Shown: piece by piece, positions 1 to 8,938 of the stretch
Layout: the number at the start of each line of letters is the position of its first letter
How positions within the stretch are numbered: position 1 is the stretch's first letter
Origin: Rhodothermales bacterium
Lineage (GTDB): Bacteria > Bacteroidota > Rhodothermia > Rhodothermales > UBA10348
Length of the DNA stretch: 35,280 bases
Assembly (NCBI GenBank): GCA_030830105.1
Contig: JAURNP010000145.1
Span: 1 to 35,280 of the forward strand
Reading direction: 5' to 3'
Notes under the pieces: generated by a model
What the model saw: only the letters and a program-made list of their open reading frames with translations
Databases searched by the model: none
What the model was told of the DNA's origin: nothing
Position numbers and translations under genes: made by a program

Positions 1-39
1 ATGCGAAAGAGCGGGTCTTCAATTGCGGACCAAGATGTG

Positions 40-1278
40 CTATCCGAGACTCGGCAACACTTTCCCGCGACATTCTCCGAATCCAATACGTAGGCCATCT
101 TTTTCAGCGGCACCGCGCATCACTACCGTATCGCCGTCCTGGATGAACTTGCGTTCACTGCCGTCGCTGAGCGGAATGGAGTTTTGACCGCGCCAGGAAA
201 GCTCGAGCATCGACCCATAGCTTCCTTTATCCGGGCCTGAGATCGTCCCCGAAGCCAACAGGTCGCCTGGGCGGATGTTACACCCCGTCACACTATGGTG
301 GGCCAGCTGCTGGCTGATATTCCAGTACATGTACTTGAAATTCGAGCGGCAAACAACGTCATCCGTATCTGCCCCTTCAGGTTGGATGCCCACTTCCAAG
401 CCAATATCGTACGACCGATCTCCCGACCCCTGCAGATAGGGCAGCGGCGTGGGTTCCTGGGATGGGCTGGCGCAGCGGAATGGCTCGAGCGCATCCAAGG
501 TCACGATCCAGGGCGAAATGGATGTGGCAAAGTTCTTGGCCAGGAAGGGGCCGAGCGGCACATATTCCCACTTCTGGATATCCCGAGCCGACCAGTCATT
601 GACCAGTACGAAACCGAATATGTGATCCGTCGCTTCTTCGATGGGAATCGGCGAGCCCAAATCGTTGCCCGGGCCTGTGAAAAAACCAAGCTCCAGTTCA
701 AAGTCGAGCAAGCGACATGGACCAAAGACGGGTGGTCCCTCTGCTGGCTTGGTCTGTCCCATGGGGCGGTGCACATCGGTACCTGAAACCACGACAGAGC
801 TGGCGCGACCGTGATAGCCCACAGGCAAATGCAGCCAGTTGGGAAGCAATGCGTTGTCCGGGTCGCGGAACATGGTCCCTACATTCGTGGCGTGTTCGCG
901 CGAGGAGTAAAAGTCCGTGTAGTCGCCGATATCTACCGGCATCACCATTCGAACATGGGCTTGATGATGGAACGCTCCCGCCCGTAGTGCCTCGTTGTCC
1001 CTCAAGGTGGAATTATCGTCCGACAGCAACGACTGGAGCTGGCTGCGGACAGCTTTCCATACGGGCCGGCCCGCTGCCATGAATGCATTCAGGGTTGGGC
1101 CATCGAATACATCTGTTTCGAGGAGCCCTGCTTCTTGAAGAGCCCTGAGGTCTACCACCCATTCGCCAATCGCCGTTCCCGGTCGAGGCTGATCAGAGCC
1201 GGCGGGCGTAAAAACACCGTACGGGAGGTTTTCTAGGGGAAAATCACTTCCGGCGGGAATCTCGACGAATGAAGTCAT
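40..1278 (-). CDS. fahA: Fumarylacetoacetase
   Basis: Hydrolyses fumarylacetoacetate to fumarate and acetoacetate, the last step of tyrosine/homogentisate breakdown in the cytoplasm. The 412-residue length fits the family. The run [15 protein letters not shown] (from residue 120) and the following [16 protein letters not shown] are close to the animal enzyme. By comparison the metal ligands would be D122, E194, E196 and D228, the catalytic histidine H129 and the active-site lysine K248, all present. The N-terminal SH3-like FAH domain occupies roughly residues 15-115 and the catalytic domain the rest. It lies 36 bases downstream of the unknown gene on the same strand, probably as one operon. 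No Shine-Dalgarno is evident before the ATG. No other tyrosine-degradation gene is in the window. Confidence 0.96.
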   Translation of the reverse strand: MTSFVEIPAGSDFPLENLPYGVFTPAGSDQPRPGTAIGEWVVDLRALQEAGLLETDVFDGPTLNAFMAAGRPVWKAVRSQLQSLLSDDNSTLRDNEALRAGAFHHQAHVRMVMPVDIGDYTDFYSSREHATNVGTMFRDPDNALLPNWLHLPVGYHGRASSVVVSGTDVHRPMGQTKPAEGPPVFGPCRLLDFELELGFFTGPGNDLGSPIPIEEATDHIFGFVLVNDWSARDIQKWEYVPLGPFLAKNFATSISPWIVTLDALEPFRCASPSQEPTPLPYLQGSGDRSYDIGLEVGIQPEGADTDDVVCRSNFKYMYWNISQQLAHHSVTGCNIRPGDLLASGTISGPDKGSYGSMLELSWRGQNSIPLSDGSERKFIQDGDTVVMRGAAEKDGLRIGFGECRGKVLPSLG

Positions 1279-1314
1279 CTGGTGATGGTGGAATTGGGTG
1301 AAGGGTAAGCGGCC

Positions 1315-2301
1315 TCAGTGCGATAGCCAGCCAAGCTTGTGCAGGTCATGCCGCGGCTCGTCAAAGCTGCAACTGCCAATCGACAGGGCGAGTTGCCGTC
1401 GATCGCGGATGAATTCAGTTGTGGAGGCTGTGAGACCATTCCACTCGATTCCTCGATCGGTAAATGAAAAGTGCGATGGGTCGGTGTCCGCGAGGATGTC
1501 TTCAATGGCAGATGTATCAAGGTCCATACAGCGACCGATGGTGACCGCAAAAAAGACATTCAGGAATCCATGCATCGCCACGCCTTGCCCCTCATTGAAA
1601 TGACGCACGGGATGATGGAGTCCAGCGGTGGCCTTGAATGGATAACCCGTGCGCAGGGCGGCATATAAGAAAGCAGCTAGTTCGCCCGTAGTTGGGAAAT
1701 CGGATTCCTTCATACCGCCGCATCGAATCTTGGCCCGGACGCGATCGCGTTTCTGTTGGGCTCCGAGCGCAAGAAAATAGATGGGAAGTTGCCTCAGGAA
1801 CGCCTCGTCCCGCACAATTTCGAGATAGCGAGGTCGATCGGAAAACGGGGACTCTTCGAAAACAGACTCGATGCGGCTGATGGCCAGAACCGCGGTGGAG
1901 GCTTCCAGCAACGCATCGGCAGGCAGTTTCCATTCGAAACCAACAATGAAAACCCGACCCTCGAATCGTCGGACGTACTCTTCGGCCTCTTCAAGCGCTG
2001 CGGACAGTACCGATTCGATATCTGTCATTTCCCGGGCCGGAGGCGGTAGCAGCTGTACAGGAAGCGGGGAATCTGCGGAAAGGCGCTCGGCCTTATCCAA
2101 CAAACTATCCCAGTGCCCCGAGGTCATAACAAAGGGTCCCAGCATCCAGTCATCGGCTTCCTGGCGGTGTGCCAGGTACTCGTCAACGGCATCATTGAGA
2201 GCCAGTGAGGCAGGGGGAAAGAGCCCAGCATAGTCGAACAGTCCATTCAGAAGTGTCTTAACGCTTGAATTGGCAGGAAATGATGGATTGGAAAGGGGCA
2301 T
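1315..2301 (-). CDS. Conserved protein of unknown function, upstream of fahA
   Basis: About 328 residues, soluble, with no signal peptide or membrane segment. I cannot assign a function. Two stretches look like family signatures: LFDYAGLFPPASL near the N-terminus and SIGSCSFDEP near the C-terminus. I recall similar motifs from uncharacterised proteins of other phyla, but this was not searched. The frame stays open upstream to a TTG at 2343. I chose the ATG at 2301 because the extra 14 residues look non-coding and the TTG has only a poorly spaced AGAGG before it. The gene is co-directional with fahA, 36 bases away, so a role linked to aromatic amino acid breakdown is possible but is inferred from position only. 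Confidence 0.8.
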   Translation of the reverse strand: MPLSNPSFPANSSVKTLLNGLFDYAGLFPPASLALNDAVDEYLAHRQEADDWMLGPFVMTSGHWDSLLDKAERLSADSPLPVQLLPPPAREMTDIESVLSAALEEAEEYVRRFEGRVFIVGFEWKLPADALLEASTAVLAISRIESVFEESPFSDRPRYLEIVRDEAFLRQLPIYFLALGAQQKRDRVRAKIRCGGMKESDFPTTGELAAFLYAALRTGYPFKATAGLHHPVRHFNEGQGVAMHGFLNVFFAVTIGRCMDLDTSAIEDILADTDPSHFSFTDRGIEWNGLTASTTEFIRDRRQLALSIGSCSFDEPRHDLHKLGWLSH

Positions 2302-2404
2302 GATCAGGGCGGGATACGATAGGGGGACCGATTGAGTTGGCAACCTCTGACGGCTCCGTGAGTCCAGACTAAGAACTTGCTATTAAACCTTGTATGAACT
2401 CAGG

Positions 2405-2416
2405 GGTAATATTACC
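2405..2416. promoter_or_regulatory. 12-bp perfect palindrome in divergent intergenic region
   Basis: GGTAATATTACC is a perfect inverted repeat in the 300-base space between the divergent unknown-fahA pair and the TPR lipoprotein gene. Position and symmetry suit an operator for a dimeric regulator. No regulator is identified, and a chance palindrome cannot be excluded. Confidence 0.3.
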
Positions 2417-2424
2417 TTGTTAGG

Positions 2425-2455
2425 TCTGAAATCGGCCTTTTTGGCCTGTTTCAGA
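2425..2455. other. Stem-loop in leader of TPR lipoprotein gene
   Basis: TCTGAAA (2425-2431) pairs with TTTCAGA (2449-2455), and GGCC (2434-2437) with GGCC (2443-2446), around a TTTTT loop with a small internal mismatch. It lies about 150 bases before the lipoprotein start. It could be a transcription-termination or mRNA-leader structure. No long T-run follows on either strand, so the role is open. Confidence 0.4.
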
Positions 2456-2601
2456 AGTTTGAAGCCACCGTGTGACGGAGTCTCGAAATGTGGCTCCAGG
2501 GACCGGTCCACCGCAGTCCGAGGCTTGCAGTGGCACTCTTCACGGCTACCGGCAGTGCGACTGTCGACACACAGACATACCCGTTATCCAATTTGGACGT
2601 C

Positions 2602-3807
2602 ATGAATCGAATTCCCCTATTTCTGAGCCTGATCTTTGCTGCGCTCCTCATCACCGGTGCAGACGGCTGCTCCAGCGATCCGAACGTAGAGGGTGCTAAG
2701 CTCGACCTGCGTAACCAGGATTACGATCGTGCGCTCGGTAATCTCGAGACGGCACTGGAAAAAAATCCGCAGAATGCCGAAGCCTACGAACTGAAAGGGC
2801 GCGTCCTGTCCGAGAAAGCTTTCTCTACGCAAGATCAGGATGAGCACATCGCCACGATTTCAGAAATGCTCGAAGCCTATGAACGGGCCGTTGAATACGA
2901 TCCGCTCTACACGGAGCAGGTTTCCAACGCCTTGAGGTTTGCGTTTGCCAACGAATTCCAACGCGGTATTCAGGCTTTCAACCGTGGCCGAAATGATGAT
3001 AGCCAGTTCCTGGTAGCTGCGCGCTACTTCAATACGGCCGGTGTGATTCAGCCTGACTCCTCCGGTGCCTACGTGAACGAAGCGTACGCCTATATGAATG
3101 GTGGTCAGCCTGAAATGGCCATCGGGCCGTTCGAGAATGCGCTTGAATCAGGAGACACCGAACCGGAAACGTTCCGTTTCTTGGCGCAGCTTTATCAGAC
3201 CACCGATCGCGCTGACAAAGCGGTTGGCCTGCTTGAAGACGCCGCAGCGATGTACCCTGAAAATGTTGATATCCAGACAGAGCTTCTGAATGCGTATCAG
3301 ATGACCGGACAGATCGACAAGGCTCTTGAGCGCTACAGCTCAGCCGTGGAGCGGGATCCTGAGAATGCTCTTTTCCGCTACAACTACGGTTCTCTTCTCA
3401 TTCAGGTTGAGCGCTACGCAGAGGCTATCGAGCAGCTGGAAGCGGCCATCTCTCTTGATGTCGGTTACAGCAGCGCCTACTACAACATCGGTGCAGCACA
3501 TATCAACCAAGCCGTCGATGTCAACTCGCTTATTTCCGATCTCGACGATAACCTTCGTGCGAATCGGGATGCGATGAGTAACGATGAAATATCAGCTGCC
3601 GAAGCTGAGATTGATGCGAAAGTTGAAGAGCGTCGCGCCCATTTCCAGATGGCCATTCAGCCGTTGGAGAAGGCCAAGGAGCTGTTCGAAGGTAATGGTG
3701 AAGAGGTTAGTGACGTCTGTCGTGCACTCTATCAGTCGTACGCTCAGACCAACCAGACCGACCAAGCGCAGGCTGTTGCCGAATGCGCAGGCTACTCCGA
3801 CAACTAG
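2602..3807 (+). CDS. TPR-repeat lipoprotein
   Basis: A 401-residue protein built mostly of tetratricopeptide repeats, a scaffold for protein-protein contacts. The ATG at 2602 was chosen over an open frame reaching back to 2488 because it begins a clean signal peptide (MNRIPLFLSLIFAALLITGA), followed by Cys23 in the context GADGC. That is an acceptable but imperfect lipobox, since Asp sits at -2. TPR-like signatures recur, for example LRNQDYDRALGNLETALEKN, then repeats near residues 100-330 with PENALFRYNYGSLL and SSAYYNIGAAHI. An Asp/Glu-rich helical stretch near residues 310-350 interrupts the repeats. It is predicted to be membrane-anchored facing the periplasm. Partners are unknown. Two hairpins follow the stop. 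Confidence 0.87.
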   Translation: MNRIPLFLSLIFAALLITGADGCSSDPNVEGAKLDLRNQDYDRALGNLETALEKNPQNAEAYELKGRVLSEKAFSTQDQDEHIATISEMLEAYERAVEYDPLYTEQVSNALRFAFANEFQRGIQAFNRGRNDDSQFLVAARYFNTAGVIQPDSSGAYVNEAYAYMNGGQPEMAIGPFENALESGDTEPETFRFLAQLYQTTDRADKAVGLLEDAAAMYPENVDIQTELLNAYQMTGQIDKALERYSSAVERDPENALFRYNYGSLLIQVERYAEAIEQLEAAISLDVGYSSAYYNIGAAHINQAVDVNSLISDLDDNLRANRDAMSNDEISAAEAEIDAKVEERRAHFQMAIQPLEKAKELFEGNGEEVSDVCRALYQSYAQTNQTDQAQAVAECAGYSDN

Positions 3808-3813
3808 TAGCTA

Positions 3814-3834
3814 GTCAGCCTTTTCCGGGCTGAC
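3814..3834. terminator. Hairpin after TPR lipoprotein gene
   Basis: GTCAGCC (3814-3820) pairs with GGCTGAC (3828-3834) around TTTTCCG, starting 6 bases after the stop codon. It is followed by CTGATTT rather than a long T-run, so it is a plausible but not classical intrinsic terminator. Confidence 0.5.
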
Positions 3835-3846
3835 CTGATTTCCAGG

Positions 3847-3878
3847 GCGGGCCCGGGCTGCATGCAGCCCGGGCCCGC
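3847..3878. terminator. 32-bp perfect GC-rich palindrome, probable terminator
   Basis: Two 16-base arms (GCGGGCCCGGGCTGCA and its exact complement) meet with no spacer. As RNA they would form a very stable hairpin closing on a small loop around CATG. It lies between the TPR lipoprotein gene and the PLP-enzyme gene and is followed by GTGGTTT. It most likely ends the upstream transcript together with the hairpin at 3814-3834. No similar palindrome was seen elsewhere in the window. Confidence 0.55.
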
Positions 3879-3910
3879 GTGGTTTCATACCGAACCAAAC
3901 CCGTACCTGA

Positions 3911-5077
3911 ATGAACGCCAACGAAATGAAGAGCATGGGACTCGCCACCCGCGCCGTACACGCTGGGCAGCAGCCTGACGCCTCGACGGGGGCGGTAATG
4001 ACGCCCATCTATCAGACGTCTACCTATGCCCAGGCAGCTCCGGGCGATCACAAGGGGTACGAGTACGGTCGGGTTTCCAATCCCACGCGCACGGCTCTTG
4101 AGGGCAACCTGGCCGGGCTCGAGGGCGGCAAGCATGGTATTTGCTTCTCTTCAGGCGTTGCCGCAACGGACGCTATCGCACGTTGCCTGCGACCAGGTGA
4201 TCATATCCTGGCATCGAACGATCTCTACGGAGGCACTTATCGCCTCTTTCGGCAGGTATTCGGGCCCTTCGGGATCACTTCTGACTTTGTGGATATGTCC
4301 GATGTTGCAATCGTTGAGGCCGCGCTGAAGCCTGAAACGAAGCTGCTATGGATTGAGACACCGACCAATCCACTGGTTCGATTGGTCGATATCCAGGCCT
4401 TGTCGGATCTGGCCCGCTCCCGTGGAATTACTGCAGCAGTAGACAACACCTTTGCCACACCCATTCTGCAGCGCCCCCTGGAGCAGGGAGCCGATCTGGT
4501 AGTGCATTCAACCACCAAGTATCTCGGGGGGCATTCGGACGTGATCGGAGGCGCCGTCTGCACCAACGACGATGCATGGGCAGAGAAATTGCGTTTCCTG
4601 GTCAAGAGTGCTGGGGCAGTCCCTGGTCCGATGGACTGCTTCCTGACGCTTCGGGGTACGAAGACCCTGGATGTGCGCATGCAGCGTCATTGCGAAAATG
4701 CCCAGGCGATCGCCGAATTTCTGGAAGCCGACCCGCGCGTGGCCCATGTGTACTACCCGGGTCTGCCATCATTTCCCGGGCATGACCTGGCAGTCAGGCA
4801 GATGGATGGATTTGGTGGCATGGTTTCCTTCTTGCTCTCGGACGACAGCATGGAAGCCGCCAATCGCGTCCTTTCCGCTACCAAGGTGTTCACCCTGGCC
4901 GAAAGCCTTGGAGGGGTCGAAAGTCTGATGAATCACCCCGCCACCATGACACACGCCTCTATTCCAGAAGAAGAGCGGCGCGCAGCAGGACTGCACGATG
5001 CCCTTATCAGGCTTTCTGTGGGGATCGAATCAAAGGAAGACCTGATCCGCGACCTGGATCAAGCGCTCGGTCAGTAG
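3911..5077 (+). CDS. Cys/Met metabolism PLP-dependent enzyme (cystathionine gamma-synthase/lyase type)
   Basis: A 388-residue fold-type I PLP enzyme of the Cys/Met metabolism family, cytoplasmic and normally a tetramer. The PLP-binding lysine is K203 in HSTTKYLGGHSD. The phosphate-binding YEYGRVSNPTR (from residue 50), Y106 in NDLYGGTYR and D178 in AVDNTFATP are all present. Sequence alone does not separate cystathionine gamma-synthase, cystathionine gamma-lyase and related lyases. The C-terminal SLGGVESLMNHPATMTHAS is common to both synthase and lyase. The gene stands alone, with terminator-like hairpins upstream. Its 3' end overlaps the convergent E1 gene by 7 bases. No SAM-type riboswitch was recognised in the 103-base leader. 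Confidence 0.92.
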   Translation: MNANEMKSMGLATRAVHAGQQPDASTGAVMTPIYQTSTYAQAAPGDHKGYEYGRVSNPTRTALEGNLAGLEGGKHGICFSSGVAATDAIARCLRPGDHILASNDLYGGTYRLFRQVFGPFGITSDFVDMSDVAIVEAALKPETKLLWIETPTNPLVRLVDIQALSDLARSRGITAAVDNTFATPILQRPLEQGADLVVHSTTKYLGGHSDVIGGAVCTNDDAWAEKLRFLVKSAGAVPGPMDCFLTLRGTKTLDVRMQRHCENAQAIAEFLEADPRVAHVYYPGLPSFPGHDLAVRQMDGFGGMVSFLLSDDSMEAANRVLSATKVFTLAESLGGVESLMNHPATMTHASIPEEERRAAGLHDALIRLSVGIESKEDLIRDLDQALGQ

Positions 5078-7200
5078 GAGAGCACGCCGCGCGCTGCTTC
5101 AAGGATGTCGTCATCCTGCGGAAGTAATTCGCGCTCCAGTGCATCGGCAAAAGCGATCGGGGCGAATTTGCCCGCGAGGCGCTTGACGGGTGCATCCAGA
5201 TGCTGAAAGGCACCATCGGAAATCTGAGCTGCCAGCTCGGCGCCGTATCCCAAGAATTCGTGATCCTCGTAGACTACAAGGGCTCGGTTCGTTTTCAGAA
5301 CGGATTCCATGACCGTATCCATGTCGACTGGCAAGAGGGAACGCAGATCGATGATTTCCACCGACACACCTTCCTTCTCCAGGGCACGTGCAATAGTGAC
5401 GGACTTGTGGACCATCATGCCGTAGGTCACAATGGTCAGATCCGTGCCTTCGCGTACCACCCGTGCCTTTCCGAAGGGCAGCAAGTAATCCTGATCCGGC
5501 TCTGGACTGCGCGCAGCAGCGGAGCGGTACAGGGCCTTGTGTTCCATGAACAGGATTGGGTCTTCCATACGGATGGCTGCTTTAAGCAGACCTTTCGCGT
5601 CAGCCGCTGTTGACGGCATGGCAATCTGAAAGCCCGGCATGTGGGCAAAGAACGCCTCAATGTTTTGCGAGTGGCACAGGCCGCCGTGGATATAACCCCC
5701 AACAGGAACGCGGATGACCATGGGGCATCCCCATTCGCCATCTGAACGATAGCGATACGAGGCCACCTGGTTACGCAGCATCTGAAGGGCAGGCCAGATG
5801 TAGTCACCAAACTGGATTTCTACGACCGGTTTGAACCCAGCCGATGCCATTCCCACGGCCGTGCCAATAATAGAGGCTTCCGCCAGAGGGGAGTTGAAAC
5901 AGCGATCCGGTCCAAATTTGGCCGTTAGTTCTCGCGTGGCGGTGAAGACGCCTCCCTTGCCACCGGCTACATCCTCGCCATAGACAATCACGCGATCATT
6001 GCGCTCCATTTCTTCGTGCAGCGCGTGGTTGATGGCGTCCACCATCACAATGGGTTCTCCAGCAGACTCGGACGCCTCGAATTCGAGATCCAGCTCGCCT
6101 TCGAAGAGGACATGCTTGGTGGCTGTTTCCGGCTCCGGATCAGCCTGTCCGTCAGCCCATATGGCCGCCTCATCAACGCTCAGCCGCACTTCTTTGCTGA
6201 TGCGCTCAATGTCCTTCTTTTTCAGCAGACCCGCATCCAGTAGTTGTTTCTCCATCTGGAGAATGGGGTCTTCCCGTTTTTCGGCTTCCAGTTCTTCCGG
6301 CGTCCGATACTTGGCGTGGTTATCCGAGGAAGAGTGGGGAAGAAGGCGAACGAGATCGGCCACGAGGCAGACAGGTCCTTTCCCTTCGCGGATATGCTCG
6401 ATGGCTGCCTTGGCAGCCGAGTAAGTCTGAAAAAAGTCTGTTCCATCGACCTTGATACGGGCCAGGCCTTCGTACCCACGAGCCAATTTATACGCAGATC
6501 CGCCCGCCGTCTGATCCTTGACCGGCACCGAAATTGCATATCCGTTGTCCTGCACGACGAACAGTACAGGAGCGGCTGCGCGGGCCGCCCAGTTCAGCGC
6601 TTCGTGGAAATCGCCCTGGGACGTTGCACCGTCACCACACGAGCAATACACGTAAGCATCCTGGCCATCTCGCTGCAGGGCCATGGCCGTACCTACGGCC
6701 GGCAGAAACTGGGCACCTACTGAAGAGGAGACCGTGAGGATGTTGCGCTCCTTGTTGCCGAAATGCTCCGACATCTGCCGGCCGCCCGAATTCGGGTCGG
6801 TGGCCTTGGCCATGTGATGGAGCATGATCTCTTCTGTGCTACCTCCGAGCATGAGGTACATCATCATGTCTCGGTAATACATACTGAACCAGTCCTTACC
6901 GGGACGGCTCAAACTGCCAATAGCTGCCTGAGTAGCTTCGTGACCGGCGCATCCAATATGGAAGAATCCTTTGCCCTGCTTGAGCAGGGTGAGCATTTTT
7001 TCATCCAGCCGACGGGATGTCAGCATGGTGCGATAGATACCGAGCAGTTCCTCTGCGTCGAAGTCCTTGGGGCCTACCGGATGTACATCAAAATCACCAT
7101 CCAGCAAAAATGGAGCGGCTCCGTTGGCCGTGAGGTCCACGTCGGTGCTGGCGCCGTCCCCGGTAGGGGCCACTTTCTTCGATTTGGAGGTTTTCGCCAT
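5071..7200 (-). CDS. 2-oxoacid dehydrogenase E1, fused alpha and beta subunits
   Basis: Thiamin-diphosphate-dependent decarboxylase component of a 2-oxoacid dehydrogenase complex, most like the branched-chain (2-oxoisovalerate) type. Residues of about 45-360 form E1-alpha, with the ThDP motif GDG at 189-191 and N219 in VVQDNGYAISVP, and with MYYRDMMMYLMLGG near 107-120. Residues of about 384-709 form E1-beta (IVYGEDVAGGKGGVF, FNSPLAEASIIG, VPVGGYIHGG). In many bacteria these are two genes, while fusions are frequent in Bacteroidota-like groups. The first 30 residues are Lys- and Thr/Ser-rich and look like an extension. No E2 or E3 gene is adjacent. Branched-chain versus pyruvate specificity is inferred from resemblance only. 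Confidence 0.93.
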   Translation of the reverse strand: MAKTSKSKKVAPTGDGASTDVDLTANGAAPFLLDGDFDVHPVGPKDFDAEELLGIYRTMLTSRRLDEKMLTLLKQGKGFFHIGCAGHEATQAAIGSLSRPGKDWFSMYYRDMMMYLMLGGSTEEIMLHHMAKATDPNSGGRQMSEHFGNKERNILTVSSSVGAQFLPAVGTAMALQRDGQDAYVYCSCGDGATSQGDFHEALNWAARAAAPVLFVVQDNGYAISVPVKDQTAGGSAYKLARGYEGLARIKVDGTDFFQTYSAAKAAIEHIREGKGPVCLVADLVRLLPHSSSDNHAKYRTPEELEAEKREDPILQMEKQLLDAGLLKKKDIERISKEVRLSVDEAAIWADGQADPEPETATKHVLFEGELDLEFEASESAGEPIVMVDAINHALHEEMERNDRVIVYGEDVAGGKGGVFTATRELTAKFGPDRCFNSPLAEASIIGTAVGMASAGFKPVVEIQFGDYIWPALQMLRNQVASYRYRSDGEWGCPMVIRVPVGGYIHGGLCHSQNIEAFFAHMPGFQIAMPSTAADAKGLLKAAIRMEDPILFMEHKALYRSAAARSPEPDQDYLLPFGKARVVREGTDLTIVTYGMMVHKSVTIARALEKEGVSVEIIDLRSLLPVDMDTVMESVLKTNRALVVYEDHEFLGYGAELAAQISDGAFQHLDAPVKRLAGKFAPIAFADALERELLPQDDDILEAARGVLSY

Positions 7201-7310
7201 CGATTCCGGTCAGGTTGGGTGGAGGAGCCTCTGCTACGGGAAAGGATACAAAAATGTTCGTAGACCTCCGGTCGGGAATTGGTGAAGTTGGCCTCAATAA
7301 TTAACACTGT

Positions 7311-7343
7311 TAAACGCCCTCCAGGTACACTAAAGGGCGTTTA
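7311..7343. terminator. Stem-loop between histidine kinase and E1 genes
   Basis: TAAACGCCCT (7311-7320) pairs perfectly with AGGGCGTTTA (7334-7343) around a 13-base loop. It lies about 95 bases after the kinase stop and 110 bases before the E1 start, reading on the minus strand. AT-rich sequence follows on that strand. It most likely ends the regulator-kinase transcript, but an operator for the E1 promoter is also possible. Confidence 0.5.
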
Positions 7344-7437
7344 GCGACTTTTCAGCCGGCATGAACAGTACAGGAAGCAGGGTGTGTGTGCTTCCCGGGC
7401 TGGTAGGGGCCCTCCGGGGATGATCCGTCGGGAACGG

Positions 7438-8886
7438 TCAGGCTTCGGCCTGGGCCGTTTCCGCAGGTTCGAATGCCAGCTCGAACCAGAAGCGCGTTCC
7501 GCGTCCCACCGTGCTTTCCACGTAAATGTTTTCGCCGTGCGCAGCCAGGATCTGCTTTACGATACTCAGACCCAATCCTGTACCCCCGCTCTTGCGGGAA
7601 CGATCGGGATCAACCCGATGAAAACGTTCGAAAATACGCTCCAGGTGATGTTCCGGAATCCCTTTTCCGGTATCGACGACTTCAATGCGAACCTTGTCCA
7701 GGTGACGCCGATATCGGCACCGGACCGTTCCTTCGTCAGAATAAGCTATGGCATTATCAGTCAGATTGATCAGGACCTGGCGAACGCGCGCGCGATCGGC
7801 GCGAACATGAACGACGGGATTCTCGACGATCAGGTCAATACTTTTCTCGTCAGCCTTGGATTTCTCGATATCGTAGACTTCGTCCAGAAGTTCTGATAAT
7901 TCAAAGACGGATGGCTTGATGAGGTCTTCCCGGTATTCGAGTCGGGCAATCTCGATCAGGTCAGAGAACAGATTGTTCAACCGTTCCAGATTTCTCAGAC
8001 CTTTTTCGGCATAAAACGTCCGTTTGTCGCTATCGAGGCTGTCCGAGCCCAATGCCTCCAGATATCCTCCCACGGCAAAAATGGGGTTTCGAACTTCGTG
8101 AGAGACGTTTCCGATGAACTCATTCTGCAGGGCGGCCATCTTCTGGAGTTCATCGATTTTCTCCTTGAACGTGTCCGACATCAGGTTCAAGCTCTTGGCC
8201 AGGTCCTGGAATTCGGCTGCTCGCGAATCGACAAAAATCTCCTCGTCCAATTTTCCTTCGGAAATGGATTTGGCCGAGTTCCGAATGGCCACGAGGGGTT
8301 GGGTAACACGCTGAGCGGCAATCCAACTTCCAAACATAGCCAGTAGAAGGGCCATGATCATGGCGATCACCAGCGTGAACTGCAGGCGATTGATGAGTCC
8401 GAACAACATGGGACGCGGCTGAGCCACACGCACAATCATTCCGGACGGAATCCGCTTTACCGCCGTGAAATAAACCGGCAGTCCGTTATCCTCGCGGCTG
8501 AGAAAATTCAATTCCTGGCCAGCGCTGAATTGCATTTCTGGCTGAGCAAGGACCCCGGCGTCTTCACGCAAGGTGCCTCGGTCGACATCCAGAAAGAGGG
8601 ACTCGCCAACGACGGTAATGCGCAAATCTCCGAAGCGCGTCATGGTCTGGATGGCTTCCAGACGACGATCGGGATCGGTCTCATCCTCAATGATGGACAC
8701 GACCCGGTTGGCCTCCTGCAGCATGTTCTGCTGATAGGCTATCTGTACTTCGCTGCGCGACACAAACGTGATGTACAGACCCACGGCGGCGACGGCGATG
8801 CCGACCACCAGCAAGAGCGTCAGGATCATCCACGTCTGCGTCGATGCGCGCGTTGGAAATATGCGCTCGACGAGCCGTTCAAACAT
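7438..8886 (-). CDS. Membrane sensor histidine kinase
   Basis: A 482-residue two-component sensor. TM1 lies at about 20-42 and TM2 at about 169-191, bracketing a roughly 125-residue extracytoplasmic sensing region. A HAMP linker follows (to about 245), then the HisKA dimerisation domain with phospho-accepting H263 in NVSHEVRNP and the HATPase domain with N box (NLTDNAIAYSDEG), G1 (DTGKGIPEHH), F box (ERFHRVD) and G2 (GGTGLGLSIV). The intact catalytic boxes indicate an active kinase. The response-regulator gene is 52 bases upstream on the same strand, so the pair is co-transcribed and presumably cognate. The sensing region has no ligand-binding fold I recognise, so the stimulus is unknown. Confidence 0.95.
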   Translation of the reverse strand: MFERLVERIFPTRASTQTWMILTLLLVVGIAVAAVGLYITFVSRSEVQIAYQQNMLQEANRVVSIIEDETDPDRRLEAIQTMTRFGDLRITVVGESLFLDVDRGTLREDAGVLAQPEMQFSAGQELNFLSREDNGLPVYFTAVKRIPSGMIVRVAQPRPMLFGLINRLQFTLVIAMIMALLLAMFGSWIAAQRVTQPLVAIRNSAKSISEGKLDEEIFVDSRAAEFQDLAKSLNLMSDTFKEKIDELQKMAALQNEFIGNVSHEVRNPIFAVGGYLEALGSDSLDSDKRTFYAEKGLRNLERLNNLFSDLIEIARLEYREDLIKPSVFELSELLDEVYDIEKSKADEKSIDLIVENPVVHVRADRARVRQVLINLTDNAIAYSDEGTVRCRYRRHLDKVRIEVVDTGKGIPEHHLERIFERFHRVDPDRSRKSGGTGLGLSIVKQILAAHGENIYVESTVGRGTRFWFELAFEPAETAQAEA

Positions 8887-8938
8887 GGATTCAGACCACG
8901 TTCAGGGGAGGATGGGGGAAGGAACCGCCAGAGGAGGA

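Noticed and set aside
3808-3910. SAM or methionine riboswitch before the Cys/Met-metabolism gene
   Set aside because: The leader is almost entirely taken up by the two terminator-like hairpins, and no SAM-aptamer blocks are visible.
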